Shown here: positions 26,093 to 34,307 of the stretch, piece after piece
Layout: each line of letters starts with the position of its first letter
How positions within the stretch are numbered: position 1 is the first letter of the stretch
Source: JBFWPF01 sp050250135
GTDB taxonomy: Bacteria; Chlamydiota; Chlamydiia; Chlamydiales; JAFEGQ01
Reading direction: 5' to 3'
DNA length: 40,595 nucleotides
Assembly (NCBI GenBank): GCA_050250135.1
Contig: JBFWPF010000017.1
Span: 1 to 40,595, forward strand
Made by a program: the position numbers and the translations under genes
The notes under the pieces: generated by a model
What the model was told of the DNA's origin: nothing
Seen by the model: the letters and a program-made list of their open reading frames with translations, nothing else
Databases searched by the model: none

Positions 26093-26676
26093 AACTCATC
26101 CTCGCCTCCACCTCACCCCGGCGCAAAAGCCTCCTGGCCTCCCTCAGGGTTCCGTTTGAGACCACTAGCCCCTCCTTTGATGAGGAGGCGGTCCCCTTTG
26201 CAGGAGATCCCACCCTACACGCGGTCCAGCTTGCCGAAGGGAAGGCAAGCTCTGTTAGGGCAGAGGGTATTGTGCTGGCGGCCGACACCCTCGTCTACTG
26301 CGAGGGGCGCCTCTTCCCCAAACCGGGGACGATCGAACGGGCAAAGGTGACCCTCTCCCAGCTCGTGGGCAAGACCCACACCGTCATTACCGCTGTTACC
26401 GCCCGCTGTCAGGGGCAGGTCGAAACCGAGACCCGCTCAACGAAGGTTACCTTCTATCCCTTGACTGAGACACAGATCGACCACTATGTCCGGGCGATCG
26501 ACCCAACCGACAAGGCGGGAGGCTACACGATCGAAGGGGCGGGGGGGCTGGTTGTCAAGGAGATCTACGGCTGCTACAGTAACGTTTTAGGTCTTCCGCT
26601 CCACGCGGCGGCCCTGGTTCTAAAACGGTGTGGTCTCGACCTATGGCAGCAATTAGACTGGCCCTACTCCTCTTAG
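26089..26676 (+). CDS. maf: Maf/YhdE family nucleoside triphosphate pyrophosphatase
   Basis: The start overlaps the menG stop (ATGA). The 195-residue protein has the Maf motifs ILASTSPRRKSLL at the start, LAADTLV, KAGGYTIEG and SNVLGLPLHA. These enzymes hydrolyse dTTP, UTP and modified pyrimidine triphosphates to monophosphates and are implicated in house-cleaning and in halting cell division. The usual KAGAYGIQG is KAGGYTIEG here, a mild change. It overlaps the HEAT-repeat gene downstream by 34 nt. Confidence 0.92.
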   Translation: MKLILASTSPRRKSLLASLRVPFETTSPSFDEEAVPFAGDPTLHAVQLAEGKASSVRAEGIVLAADTLVYCEGRLFPKPGTIERAKVTLSQLVGKTHTVITAVTARCQGQVETETRSTKVTFYPLTETQIDHYVRAIDPTDKAGGYTIEGAGGLVVKEIYGCYSNVLGLPLHAAALVLKRCGLDLWQQLDWPYSS

Positions 26677-28310
26677 CCGCTACAACCCTATCGGCCCTCT
26701 CCGAGCCTTCTGAGGGGCAAATCCTCTTCCTGATGCAGGCGGGGCAGGCCGAAAAGGGGGTCACCACCTACCTTGAATCGGTGGGGGAGGAGCACGATGT
26801 CGACCTCCTTCGGAACATGGCCTATGCGGTCCTCGAAGCGGGCTACGGGACCCAAAACCCCGAAGAGCAGCTCCTCGCCCTCTTTGGGGCAAGCATCACC
26901 GGCCAAGCTCGAGTCCTCCCCCTCTTGCGCAACACCTTAAACAGCGTCCATCCCGAAGTCCAAGCGGCCACCGTCGGCCTACTCGCCGGCCTCGACCACG
27001 ATGAGGCCGATGAGCTCCTCCTCAAGGCGATGTCCTCCCCCTACCCCACCACAAGGCTTGAGGCCTCCCTCCAACTCGCCCTAAAGCACCACCCCGATGC
27101 CCCCCTCCACATCGAATCGCTGATGGTGAAACTCCCTCCCCAAGTTCACCCCCTCTTCCCCCAGCTCTTTGCCATCGTTGGAAACCCCGAAGCCGACCGC
27201 ACCTTGCGCCGCATGCTTGCCGACCCCCACCCCCTCATGGAGATTGCCACCATCGACAGCCTCGTCAAGACAGGGCGCGATGACTTTCTCCCCGAGATCC
27301 GAAGCCTTGCGCGGAGGACCGACCCCCTCCTCCAAGAGGCCTGCGCCATCGCCTTCGGCAAACTAAAGGACACCAGCGCCCTTCCCCAGCTCCGCCCCCT
27401 TATGCGCTCCCCCAACGAGACGGTTCGCATCGCCGCCCTCCTCTCAGCTCATCGCCTCGGCGAAGAGGGGGCCAAAGGGGAGCTCGAGCGGCTTGCTCTG
27501 CAGGAAAACCCCTACGCCATCACTGCCCTTGGAGAGGTCGACGGCAGCCAGCCCACCCTCGCCAGCCTCCTCGCCAGCCGCGACCTCACCATCCGCCTCA
27601 ACGCCGCCATGGCCCTCCTCCAACACAAGGATGAGCGGGCCACCCTTGCCCTACCCGATCTCCTCCTCACCGATGGACGGGACCTTGGCTTTATGGTGCA
27701 GCGGACCCCCTCTGGCGCCCTCCCCGCCCTCAAGATCGTCCCCTCGATGCACGCCCACCTTAAGGACTTTCCCCCCCTAGAAGAGATGACCCTCTCCCTC
27801 AAAGAGATGGCCCTTGAGCAGGTCTTTGCCCTCTCTGAAGAGACCCGGCTGATGGTCGCTCGGGGGCTCTTCCGCCATGGAGAGCAGCCCCTCATACCCC
27901 ACCTCGTCCGCCTCCTCGAAAACGCCAAAACCCCCGGCGCTCTCGCCCTTCTCAAACTTCAGGCCGAGACCGCAGGGGCCCCCCTCATCCGCACCTACTG
28001 CAACCTTGCCCTCTTCCGAGCCGGGGAAAAGGGGCCCTACCGCGAGCGGGTGACCGAGTGGGTCGAGCGGCAGCAGAAGATCGCCCTCATCCAGCTCAAA
28101 CCACCCCCCTCATGGGAGGAGCGGCTTAAGAGCGCCTCCCCCTATACCCTTGCGCCCGAACAGACCTCCCGCCTCCTCTTAGAATCCTTTGAAGCTCTGG
28201 CCCTTAAGCGGGACACCACCGCTATAAACTCTATTCTTGAGGCTCTTGCCCGCGGCAATCCCCACAACCGGTATGCCCTAGCGGGTCTCCTCTTACGCGT
28301 CCTTGAATAA
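26643..28310 (+). CDS. Exported HEAT-repeat protein
   Basis: ATG 26643, inside the end of maf, gives a 555-residue protein with a signal peptide (MAAIRLALLLLAATTLSALS). The rest consists of HEAT-like helical repeats: LLRNTLNSVHPEVQAATVGL, LRRMLADPHPLMEIATIDSL and LRPLMRSPNETVRIAALLSA. HEAT proteins are scaffolds; this one would act in the periplasm or at the cell envelope. A comparable exported HEAT protein next to the menaquinone genes is known in chlamydiae, as far as I recall. It has no enzyme motif. Its coding DNA is very G+C rich. The promoter of the next gene begins inside its last codons. Confidence 0.8.
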   Translation: MAAIRLALLLLAATTLSALSEPSEGQILFLMQAGQAEKGVTTYLESVGEEHDVDLLRNMAYAVLEAGYGTQNPEEQLLALFGASITGQARVLPLLRNTLNSVHPEVQAATVGLLAGLDHDEADELLLKAMSSPYPTTRLEASLQLALKHHPDAPLHIESLMVKLPPQVHPLFPQLFAIVGNPEADRTLRRMLADPHPLMEIATIDSLVKTGRDDFLPEIRSLARRTDPLLQEACAIAFGKLKDTSALPQLRPLMRSPNETVRIAALLSAHRLGEEGAKGELERLALQENPYAITALGEVDGSQPTLASLLASRDLTIRLNAAMALLQHKDERATLALPDLLLTDGRDLGFMVQRTPSGALPALKIVPSMHAHLKDFPPLEEMTLSLKEMALEQVFALSEETRLMVARGLFRHGEQPLIPHLVRLLENAKTPGALALLKLQAETAGAPLIRTYCNLALFRAGEKGPYRERVTEWVERQQKIALIQLKPPPSWEERLKSASPYTLAPEQTSRLLLESFEALALKRDTTAINSILEALARGNPHNRYALAGLLLRVLE

Positions 28311-28331
28311 AAAGGGGGAAAGGGGTATACT
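28303..28331 (+). promoter_or_regulatory. Promoter, TTGAAT-17-TATACT
   Basis: A -35 box TTGAAT (28303-28308) and a -10 box TATACT (28326-28331) are separated by exactly 17 nt. They lie at the end of the HEAT gene and would start transcription near 28338, ahead of the GTG start at 28356. This is the best sigma-66/70-type promoter seen in the window. Confidence 0.65.
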
Positions 28332-28350
28332 ACTCCTTTAAATAAGGAGT
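28332..28350 (+). promoter_or_regulatory. Palindrome covering the ribosome binding site
   Basis: ACTCCTT (28332-28338) is the exact complement of AAGGAGT (28344-28350) around TAAAT. The right arm contains the Shine-Dalgarno AAGGAG (28344-28349), 6 nt before GTG 28356. As RNA from an upstream start it would hide the RBS; as DNA it sits right at the predicted start site and could be an operator. Confidence 0.5.
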
Positions 28351-28355
28351 CCAAA

Positions 28356-30089
28356 GTGGAAATTGTATTCGACAGGCGCCAACAAACGGCCCTCACCATA
28401 GCGGCCCTTCCCCCTGTTACCCTATTGCTCCTTAAGGCGTTACCTAACACATTGATAGCTAGCGCCTTGCTAGCCCATACCAAAAAGATTATCCTCCTCT
28501 CGACCCTTGTTGCTGCGGGATCGGTTGCCTCGGCTATTAAGACGAAGGGAGGGGAGCCCCAGCCCGAGGTCAATCCTGGGGATTACGGCGCCCTCTGGAA
28601 GAGGGCTCCTATCCGAGTCGAGTGCACCCAGCCGACTGGAGAGCGCCTTATTGCAAGGGTCGACTGGGCTCAACTTACCGAGCTGCTCCACGCCGCCCAA
28701 AAAGGGGGCCTTCCCGAGGGGTGGACCGTAAGGGCCAGCTGGCAGAGCCCCGACAACCTTCGCCAAGAGATCATCTGGAAAGGGGGAGCCTATTCGCTCT
28801 CCCGGCCCCTCGAGGAGCCCGTCTCCCGGCTGAGTTTGCCCGAGAATGTCCCCGCTCAAATCCTGCCTAAAAAAAGAGTGCGCAAGGCTATTTCCTGGGA
28901 GAGGCTAAGCTCATTCATCCAAAGGCACCAGGTTCAGGTCGCCCCCAGTGTGATGGTGAAAATGGCTCTTGAGGGGGAGCAGTTGCTGCAACAAATCTTG
29001 GCTGGAAAGGTCACAGAACCCAAATATGGCGATGAGCTGAAAATAGCCTTTCTGCTGACCCTCTCTGAAATGATCAAGGAGGGTGGGGCCGCCGACGAGG
29101 TGATGTGGAAGGTTGAGGACCCTGAGGGGTGGCTCGCCCTCTTTTTGTCCAAGACCAAGGGGGCCTACCCGATCAACTCCTCCCACTTCTATCGCTTGAG
29201 GGCGGATCCGCAACAGGAGATCTTTGTTGAGGGCAGGGTGCTTCCCCGCGGCCCCTACATCGAAGTGATCCCTCTGAAACCCGAGCACTACCGCAATACC
29301 CGCTTTGTCGCTCTCAAGCTCAAGTCGTCTAATAGTATCTTGAGCGGCATCCAGTCCCGAGTGAACTATCTACGGGGGATTGAGAGTGGCAGAAAGGAGT
29401 ACTCGCCCAATCACAAGGAAAGGGTCTGTGACCGCCCCGCTAGTCTCACGAAAGGGCTAGACTACCTTGAGTTCCGCGACTGGGAAGAGGTAATCTTCCG
29501 CGTTGATGATCTCACCCTGCCCCGAAACTACCTCCCTCTAAAGGACTCAAATCTCCCCGTCCCAGAGCCAGATGCGGTCGGCGATGCGCCCCTTATCTTT
29601 AGAGAATGGGTGCCTCAGCCGAACCTGGTAAAGGAGGTCTTAGCTGCCCTACCCGATCCCGTTAAGCAGATTAACCGCGAAGTGGCGGGGGTCGCCTATA
29701 CCATCGGCGGTAAACTGTTTAAGGGAAAGTCGGCGACCGAGCTCCTTAATGCCATCGAGCAGGAGCTGGGAGTCGATCGCCCTTCTGCCGTGAAGATTGC
29801 CTCCTTAGCGACACAAGGGATTATGAGCGGGGTTACTGCAACCCTCATGCGCGCCCCTATCGGTAGCGAGAAGAACGATCCCGACTACCTGCTCAACCGA
29901 ACGGAGCGGTCACCCCGCTTCTCCCACCCGACTAAGCTGACAATGGCCATCGAAAGGGAGGGGAAGCAGGTCTACATCACCGCTTCGACCGACCTTCCGA
30001 TGATGCAGGGGCAAATTACCCTCTACCTCGTAAAAGCCACTGTCCAGATCAATGCTACCACCGAACATGCCTTTATCCGCTTTGACTAG
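28356..30089 (+). CDS. Hypothetical membrane-anchored protein (577 aa)
   Basis: GTG 28356 is chosen for its well-spaced AAGGAG. The N-terminus has two hydrophobic segments (LTIAALPPVTLLLLKALP and KIILLSTLVAAGSVASA), so the protein is probably anchored in the inner membrane with a large soluble domain. The body has a mixed alpha/beta look, with no repeats, cysteine clusters or catalytic motif I can name. A helix-forming stretch near 180-260 (VMVKMALEGEQLLQQILAG) and a C-terminal segment of alternating strands are visible. It has its own promoter and a palindrome over its RBS, and overlaps the HAD-like gene by 23 nt. Function is unknown. Confidence 0.75.
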   Translation: MEIVFDRRQQTALTIAALPPVTLLLLKALPNTLIASALLAHTKKIILLSTLVAAGSVASAIKTKGGEPQPEVNPGDYGALWKRAPIRVECTQPTGERLIARVDWAQLTELLHAAQKGGLPEGWTVRASWQSPDNLRQEIIWKGGAYSLSRPLEEPVSRLSLPENVPAQILPKKRVRKAISWERLSSFIQRHQVQVAPSVMVKMALEGEQLLQQILAGKVTEPKYGDELKIAFLLTLSEMIKEGGAADEVMWKVEDPEGWLALFLSKTKGAYPINSSHFYRLRADPQQEIFVEGRVLPRGPYIEVIPLKPEHYRNTRFVALKLKSSNSILSGIQSRVNYLRGIESGRKEYSPNHKERVCDRPASLTKGLDYLEFRDWEEVIFRVDDLTLPRNYLPLKDSNLPVPEPDAVGDAPLIFREWVPQPNLVKEVLAALPDPVKQINREVAGVAYTIGGKLFKGKSATELLNAIEQELGVDRPSAVKIASLATQGIMSGVTATLMRAPIGSEKNDPDYLLNRTERSPRFSHPTKLTMAIEREGKQVYITASTDLPMMQGQITLYLVKATVQINATTEHAFIRFD

Positions 30090-30975
30090 AATATTCCTCC
30101 TACTCCTCCTTACCCTCTCTCCGGCCCTCTATGCCCAGCTGATCCTCCACTTCGATGTGAATGGGACCATCATGGCGGCCGATACGGCGGGGCGGCGCCT
30201 TCCGGAAGAGGCGATCTTAGAGAAGCTCGGCGAGCGGACCTATGGCCGCTGGGATGGCAAAAACACCACCCCCTACACCGCCTACTGCAAAAAACTCCCG
30301 GAAGAGCGGCAGCGCCCCATGCTCAACCGGCTCCTCTTCGCTATGGAGGAGGCGGGCCACCCCGATGCTGAAGCCACCGCCGCCGAATATAGAGAGCTCG
30401 TAGCCGCCATTGAGGGCTCCACCCTCTTCCCCTCCTTCTACCGACTGATCGGCTACTTGGAGGTGCGCCAGATCCCCTACACCGTCCACCTCCGCACCTT
30501 TGGCAGCGATGGGAAGGCGATCCTTCAGGATACCGAAGAGAGGCTTGGCCATCCCCTTTTCACCAAACGGCTCTGGTCCAAAGAGGGAGCCTTTACCGAT
30601 GGGGAGTCTCCCCTTTCGGTCCGGGAGGCCTACGAGGTCTTCCGCACCGAAAACGTGGCCGGGCAAGAGGACTGGGCCCACTGGTTGGCCCACAAAAAGG
30701 GGGCAGAAGCGGGCAAGCCCTTCCCCATCGATGTCGAGGATGTCGGGACGGTCTCGATCTTCTTTGACGACCATATCCTCCCTGCCGATTCCCCAACTAA
30801 CATTGTTGTCCCCGTCGACCTCGACGGCAACCCGCTCGATAGGGCTCCCCTACTCGAATCGGGGCAGCTGTGCCTAGTCGACACCATCCAAGCGATCCGC
30901 GATCCCGACTACTTCGTCAAAAAGGTTGAAGAGGTACTAGCCAACAGCTATGCTCCCGCCCATGGACGCCATTGA
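30067..30975 (+). CDS. Exported HAD-like protein with a DxN active-site motif
   Basis: ATG 30067 gives 302 residues with a signal peptide (MPLSALTRIFLLLLLTLSPALYA). Directly after it comes HAD motif I, HFDVNGT, with the nucleophile Asp30. Motif II is visible as the Thr in HLRTFGSDG, and the acidic motif IV as FFDDHILP. In HAD phosphatases the second residue after the nucleophile is Asp and acts as acid/base; here it is Asn32, so ordinary phosphatase activity is doubtful. An exported HAD protein is also unusual. An alternative ATG at 30052 would lengthen the N-terminus. It overlaps the genes on both sides, so translation is coupled. Confidence 0.7.
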   Translation: MPLSALTRIFLLLLLTLSPALYAQLILHFDVNGTIMAADTAGRRLPEEAILEKLGERTYGRWDGKNTTPYTAYCKKLPEERQRPMLNRLLFAMEEAGHPDAEATAAEYRELVAAIEGSTLFPSFYRLIGYLEVRQIPYTVHLRTFGSDGKAILQDTEERLGHPLFTKRLWSKEGAFTDGESPLSVREAYEVFRTENVAGQEDWAHWLAHKKGAEAGKPFPIDVEDVGTVSIFFDDHILPADSPTNIVVPVDLDGNPLDRAPLLESGQLCLVDTIQAIRDPDYFVKKVEEVLANSYAPAHGRH

Positions 30976-31315
30976 AAAGCTCTACCAGAAGATGAGCCGC
31001 CTCTATGAGGAGCGGCAGTGGGCCCGTTTTCACTCACCTAAAAACGTGGTGATGGACCTAGCGTCGGAGGTGGGTGAGCTGATCGAGCACTTCCGCTGGC
31101 TGACCGAAAAGGAGAGTGCCACTCTCACTGAGGAGCAGCAGACAGGGGTGAAGGAGGAGCTCGGCGATGTCTTTATCGTCCTGGTTCACCTGGCCAAAAA
31201 GCTCGGGATCGACCTCGTAGAGGCTGCCGACCTCAAACTCGATCAGATTGCCCAGCGCTATCCCGCCGATCAGGCGCGCGGCCGATGCGACAAGTATACC
31301 GCTTATAACCCCTAA
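30962..31315 (+). CDS. MazG-like nucleotide pyrophosphohydrolase
   Basis: ATG 30962 gives 117 residues (an ATG four codons upstream is possible). The family metal-binding pattern is present: ExxE in SEVGELIEHFRW and ExxD in KEELGDVFIVLVHLAKKLGI. Size and sequence match single-domain RS21-C6/dCTPase-type enzymes, which hydrolyse dCTP and modified dNTPs to monophosphates. With maf in the same run of genes, this is a second nucleotide-pool cleaning enzyme. It overlaps the HAD-like gene, and its stop overlaps the stop of the convergent SnoaL-like gene. Confidence 0.88.
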   Translation: MDAIEKLYQKMSRLYEERQWARFHSPKNVVMDLASEVGELIEHFRWLTEKESATLTEEQQTGVKEELGDVFIVLVHLAKKLGIDLVEAADLKLDQIAQRYPADQARGRCDKYTAYNP

Positions 31316-31656
31316 GCCAAGCGGCGAGCGTCGTAAAAGAGCTCCAAGCGGATGATCAGCCCCCCCTCGACATGAACCAGGGCAGCGGCGGGCAAATGGC
31401 CGATCGGGTCGGGAAACTCGACATCGTAGACCACCACCGCCTGATCCTCCCCCTTCAGCACGGTCCGAATCTTGAGCTTACGAAAGGCCTTGGCAAAGTT
31501 CCGGGCCGCCTCGAGAGCCCCCTCTTTCCCCTTGACCTTGGCCAAAGGAGCAATCAGCTCAATGCCGGGGTGAAAAAGCCCCTCGATCTCGTTAAAGTCC
31601 TTCTGCGCGAGTGCGTTGTAGTAGGCCTTGGCGATTGCGGCGCTATCGTGGCTCAT
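31312..31656 (-). CDS. SnoaL/NTF2-like fold protein
   Basis: The 114-residue protein has the typical NTF2-like beginning (SAAIAKAYYNALAQKDFNEIEGLFHPGIELIAP) and ends in strands (LVHVEGGLIIRLELFYDARRL). This cone-shaped fold serves as polyketide cyclases, isomerases or dimerisation modules, so function cannot be set from sequence. It lies 22 nt after the tRNA-Leu gene on the same strand and may be transcribed with it. Confidence 0.75.
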   Translation of the reverse strand: MSHDSAAIAKAYYNALAQKDFNEIEGLFHPGIELIAPLAKVKGKEGALEAARNFAKAFRKLKIRTVLKGEDQAVVVYDVEFPDPIGHLPAAALVHVEGGLIIRLELFYDARRLA

Positions 31657-31678
31657 GCTCTCATCCCCTCGTTAATTT

Positions 31679-31760
<82 letters not shown>

Positions 31761-31781
31761 ATAGGCGGCATTTTAGGGTGC

Positions 31782-33395
31782 CTAGCCCTTTTTCTCCAGA
31801 GAAAGGGTGGCTGGAAGGCTATCCGTTATCCGCTCCTCACCAAAATACTGGATGGGGCCGGGGTAGCGGAAGGCATCCTCCTCGGCCCACTTGCCCCGGC
31901 GGAGGGCAAATTCCCTAAAGGGCGCCCCCTTAAGGTCGACAAGGGCCTTTTGGATCACCGGCTTCTCTTTGCCGTGGCGCCGCTCGAGGTTCATCATCAT
32001 CGTAATCGGGACACCTCCCGCCTTCCATTCGGTTGTGGGGCGGTAGAGGTCGCGGACCGAGGCCATGTAGCCGGTGAGCCCCTCTTGGATAAGGAGGGCG
32101 GCGGCAAAGCCGAGGGCATAGCAATACTGGGCATCAAAGTTCGTCGGCATCGCCGAGCGCCCCTCATAGCCAAAAAAGTGGTGGTGGGCGTTGAGTTTTC
32201 CCAGCTCTGCCGTGCAGGTGGCGATCAGGAGCTGCTCGGTCTCAATGCGGGAGACCTGGACGTTGCCGTGGGGATCCCGATCGAGGAGGAGCTGCGACTG
32301 GATAGCAGGGGGGAGGGAGAGGAGAGCGTCGACTGCTCCCCCTTTTAAATGCTGCTTGAGGTAGGCGAGCTGATCGGCCAGCCCCTTGCCTTCTAGCGCG
32401 CTGCTGTGGGAGAGGAGGTCGTTTAGCTGGTTGATGAGATCCCCCATCTCGGGGATAAACTCGATCAGCCCCTCGGGGACTAAGATGACGCCATACTTCT
32501 TGCTCCCCCGCTTGCGGATCACCTCGACCAGCTCAGCGGTGATCTGCCGCAGCGTCTTTTTCTGCGCCGCGATCTCCTCCCCAATCAGCGCCACCGTGGG
32601 CTGCGTCTGGAGTGCACACTCTAGGGTGATATGGGAGGCCGACCGCCCCATCAGCTTGACGAAGTGGTAGTATTTTTTTGCTGAGAGGCAGTCGCGCATC
32701 AGGTTACCGATCAGCTCGGAGTAGACGCGGCAGGCGGTATCGTGGCCAAAAGAGACCTCGATCTGCTCGTTCTTCAGGTCCCCGTCGATCGTTTTGGGAA
32801 CACCGATAACCGAGGTGCTCAGCCCCTCCCGCTTGAAATACTCAGCCAAAATGGCGGCGTTAGTATTGGAGTCATCCCCTCCAATGACCACCAGCCCATC
32901 GAGCTTAAGCGCCTTTACCGTCTCTAGGCTCTTTCGCAGCTGCTCTTCGCTCTCGATCTTGGTGCGGCCTGAGCCGATGATGTCGAAGCCCCCCATGTTC
33001 CGGTAGTGGGAGAGGAGGTCGGCGGTGAGGGGTTTGGCCTGGTTATCGACGATACCGCTCGGGCCGTTTAAGAAGCCGACCAGTTGACTTCCCTGGGAGA
33101 GCTGAATTAGGGCATCAAAGAGGCCGGCGATCACATTGTGGCCGCCCGGCGCCTGCCCCCCTGAGAGGACAACCCCGACCCGTTTTGCCACCCCTTTTCG
33201 CCGCTCCCCCCGCTCGACGTGGGCCATCGGTTGCCCAAAGGTCAGCGGAAAGAGCTTCCTAAGGGCCCCCTCATCATTTACCGCTCCCGTTCCCTTTCCC
33301 AAGGCCAGGCGTGCCGTAGAGAGATCAGCAAGGGCGATTGGGAGTTTGGGGGCGTACTTTAGCCGTGCGGCATGGAGAGGGGTGGGTATCGTCAT
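31782..33395 (-). CDS. pfp: Pyrophosphate-dependent phosphofructokinase, long type
   Basis: At 537 residues it belongs to the long PPi-dependent clade found in plants, spirochaetes and chlamydiae. The phosphate-donor loop VVLSGGQAPGGHN opens the domain. VVIGGDDSNTNA near residue 170, with Asp in place of the ATP-type Gly, and GVPKTIDGD near 199-206 mark PPi rather than ATP use. MGRSASHITLECAL binds the sugar phosphate. The enzyme reversibly makes fructose 1,6-bisphosphate from fructose 6-phosphate using PPi in the cytosol. It lies between the tRNA-Leu gene and the alpha/beta hydrolase gene. Chlamydia has two such genes flanking the hydrolase; only one is present here. Confidence 0.95.
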   Translation of the reverse strand: MTIPTPLHAARLKYAPKLPIALADLSTARLALGKGTGAVNDEGALRKLFPLTFGQPMAHVERGERRKGVAKRVGVVLSGGQAPGGHNVIAGLFDALIQLSQGSQLVGFLNGPSGIVDNQAKPLTADLLSHYRNMGGFDIIGSGRTKIESEEQLRKSLETVKALKLDGLVVIGGDDSNTNAAILAEYFKREGLSTSVIGVPKTIDGDLKNEQIEVSFGHDTACRVYSELIGNLMRDCLSAKKYYHFVKLMGRSASHITLECALQTQPTVALIGEEIAAQKKTLRQITAELVEVIRKRGSKKYGVILVPEGLIEFIPEMGDLINQLNDLLSHSSALEGKGLADQLAYLKQHLKGGAVDALLSLPPAIQSQLLLDRDPHGNVQVSRIETEQLLIATCTAELGKLNAHHHFFGYEGRSAMPTNFDAQYCYALGFAAALLIQEGLTGYMASVRDLYRPTTEWKAGGVPITMMMNLERRHGKEKPVIQKALVDLKGAPFREFALRRGKWAEEDAFRYPGPIQYFGEERITDSLPATLSLEKKG

Positions 33396-33409
33396 CGCCC
33401 CAATATGGG

Positions 33410-34138
33410 CTACAGAAGCGTTTTTTGGAACCAGCTCGCGGTGGCCTCTAGGAGCTGCGCCCTCTCCCCTTCGTCGCGAAAGGCGTGGTCGCTCTTTGGG
33501 AACTTAAGGAAGGTCCCATCGGGCCGCGCCCTGCGGTAGGCCTCCTGATGGCTAATCGCCACCACCGGATCCCGCTCTCCATGAGCGGAGAAGAGGGGGA
33601 CACCGAGACTTGCCGCTTCAACATCGCTTCTCAGCGCCTTAAACTCTTCGAGCAGCTGCAAGGGGGGCCCCTCTTCACCGCACCGGAAGTGGTCCTCTAG
33701 TGCCTCCTGGCTCCCCTTCCATTCCGAGAGCCACAGCGCCCCATCGGCAAGCCCGGCCCACAGGGCAAGTGACTGCACCGGCGCCTTAGCCGCCGTGCGA
33801 ATGGCCAAAGGGGCTCCAAAAGAGCTTCCCAACATGCCTATGGTGGTAATGGAGGGGTGGCTCTCCAAAAAGCCGTACCCGAGCAAGAGGTCGCTTACCA
33901 GCCCCTCGATCGAGATTTCGGAAAAGAGCCCGTCGCTGTCACCCGATCCCCGTTGATCCAAACGGAGCGTCGCAATTCCCCTCTCAGCTAGAAGCCGCGC
34001 CAGGTGGACATAGCGGCGCCGGTAGCCGATCTTATTTCCCCCATAGCCGTGAGCAAGCAGAACCGCTGGGCAGGGCCTGGTTGAGGGGAGGTGGAGGACG
34101 GCGGAGAGGCGGAGGGAGTCGTTATGGAGTGAGAGCAT
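33410..34138 (-). CDS. Alpha/beta hydrolase (CT206-like)
   Basis: The 242-residue protein starts at ATG 34138; the frame extends further upstream but only into the tRNA gene, so that part is not protein. The fold is clear: oxyanion region LAHGYGGNK, nucleophile elbow GMLGSSFGAP (GSSFG), Asp in HGERDPVV and His in KSDHAFRD. It resembles bacterial serine aminopeptidase/lysophospholipase-like esterases. The position between waaA and pfp matches the chlamydial order waaA-pfkA-hydrolase-pfkA (from memory). The start codon's A is the last base of the tRNA gene and no Shine-Dalgarno precedes it, so translation initiation must be unusual. Confidence 0.9.
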   Translation of the reverse strand: MLSLHNDSLRLSAVLHLPSTRPCPAVLLAHGYGGNKIGYRRRYVHLARLLAERGIATLRLDQRGSGDSDGLFSEISIEGLVSDLLLGYGFLESHPSITTIGMLGSSFGAPLAIRTAAKAPVQSLALWAGLADGALWLSEWKGSQEALEDHFRCGEEGPPLQLLEEFKALRSDVEAASLGVPLFSAHGERDPVVAISHQEAYRRARPDGTFLKFPKSDHAFRDEGERAQLLEATASWFQKTLL

Positions 34139-34210
34139 AGCGGCAGTTGGACTCGAACCAACGACACTCGGATTATGATTCCGATGCTCTACCAACTGAG
34201 CTATACCGCC
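34138..34210 (-). tRNA. tRNA with anticodon CAT (elongator Met, or Ile2)
   Basis: The 73-nt minus-strand cloverleaf has acceptor GGCGGTA/TGCCGCT (G1-U72 wobble), discriminator A, D-arm GCTC-AGTTGGTA-GAGC, anticodon arm TCGGA-ATCATAA-TCCGA and T-arm GTTGG-TTCGAGT-CCAAC. CAT fits elongator methionine; an isoleucine tRNA with modified C34 cannot be excluded. CCA is not encoded. Its last base is the A of the hydrolase start codon. Confidence 0.93.
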
Positions 34211-34220
34211 ACTGTGAAAT

Positions 34221-34293
34221 TAGCGGGGGAAGGATTCGAACCTCCGACCTTCGGGTTATGAGCCCGACGAGCTAACCTCTGCTCCACCCCGCG
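34221..34293 (-). tRNA. Initiator tRNA-fMet (anticodon CAT)
   Basis: The 73-nt minus-strand tRNA has the initiator hallmarks: three G-C pairs at the base of the anticodon stem (TCGGG-CTCATAA-CCCGA), CGCGGGGTGGAGCAG at the 5' end, and an unpaired first position. Position 72 is U, giving C1-U72 in place of the C1-A72 of E. coli. CCA is not encoded. It lies 10 nt upstream of the second CAT tRNA. Confidence 0.95.
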
Positions 34294-34307
34294 GTAGTAC
34301 GACTAGT

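Noticed and set aside
34139..34195. N-terminal extension of the alpha/beta hydrolase frame
   Set aside because: These codons are the tRNA gene read as protein; the family's N-terminus fits the start at 34138.
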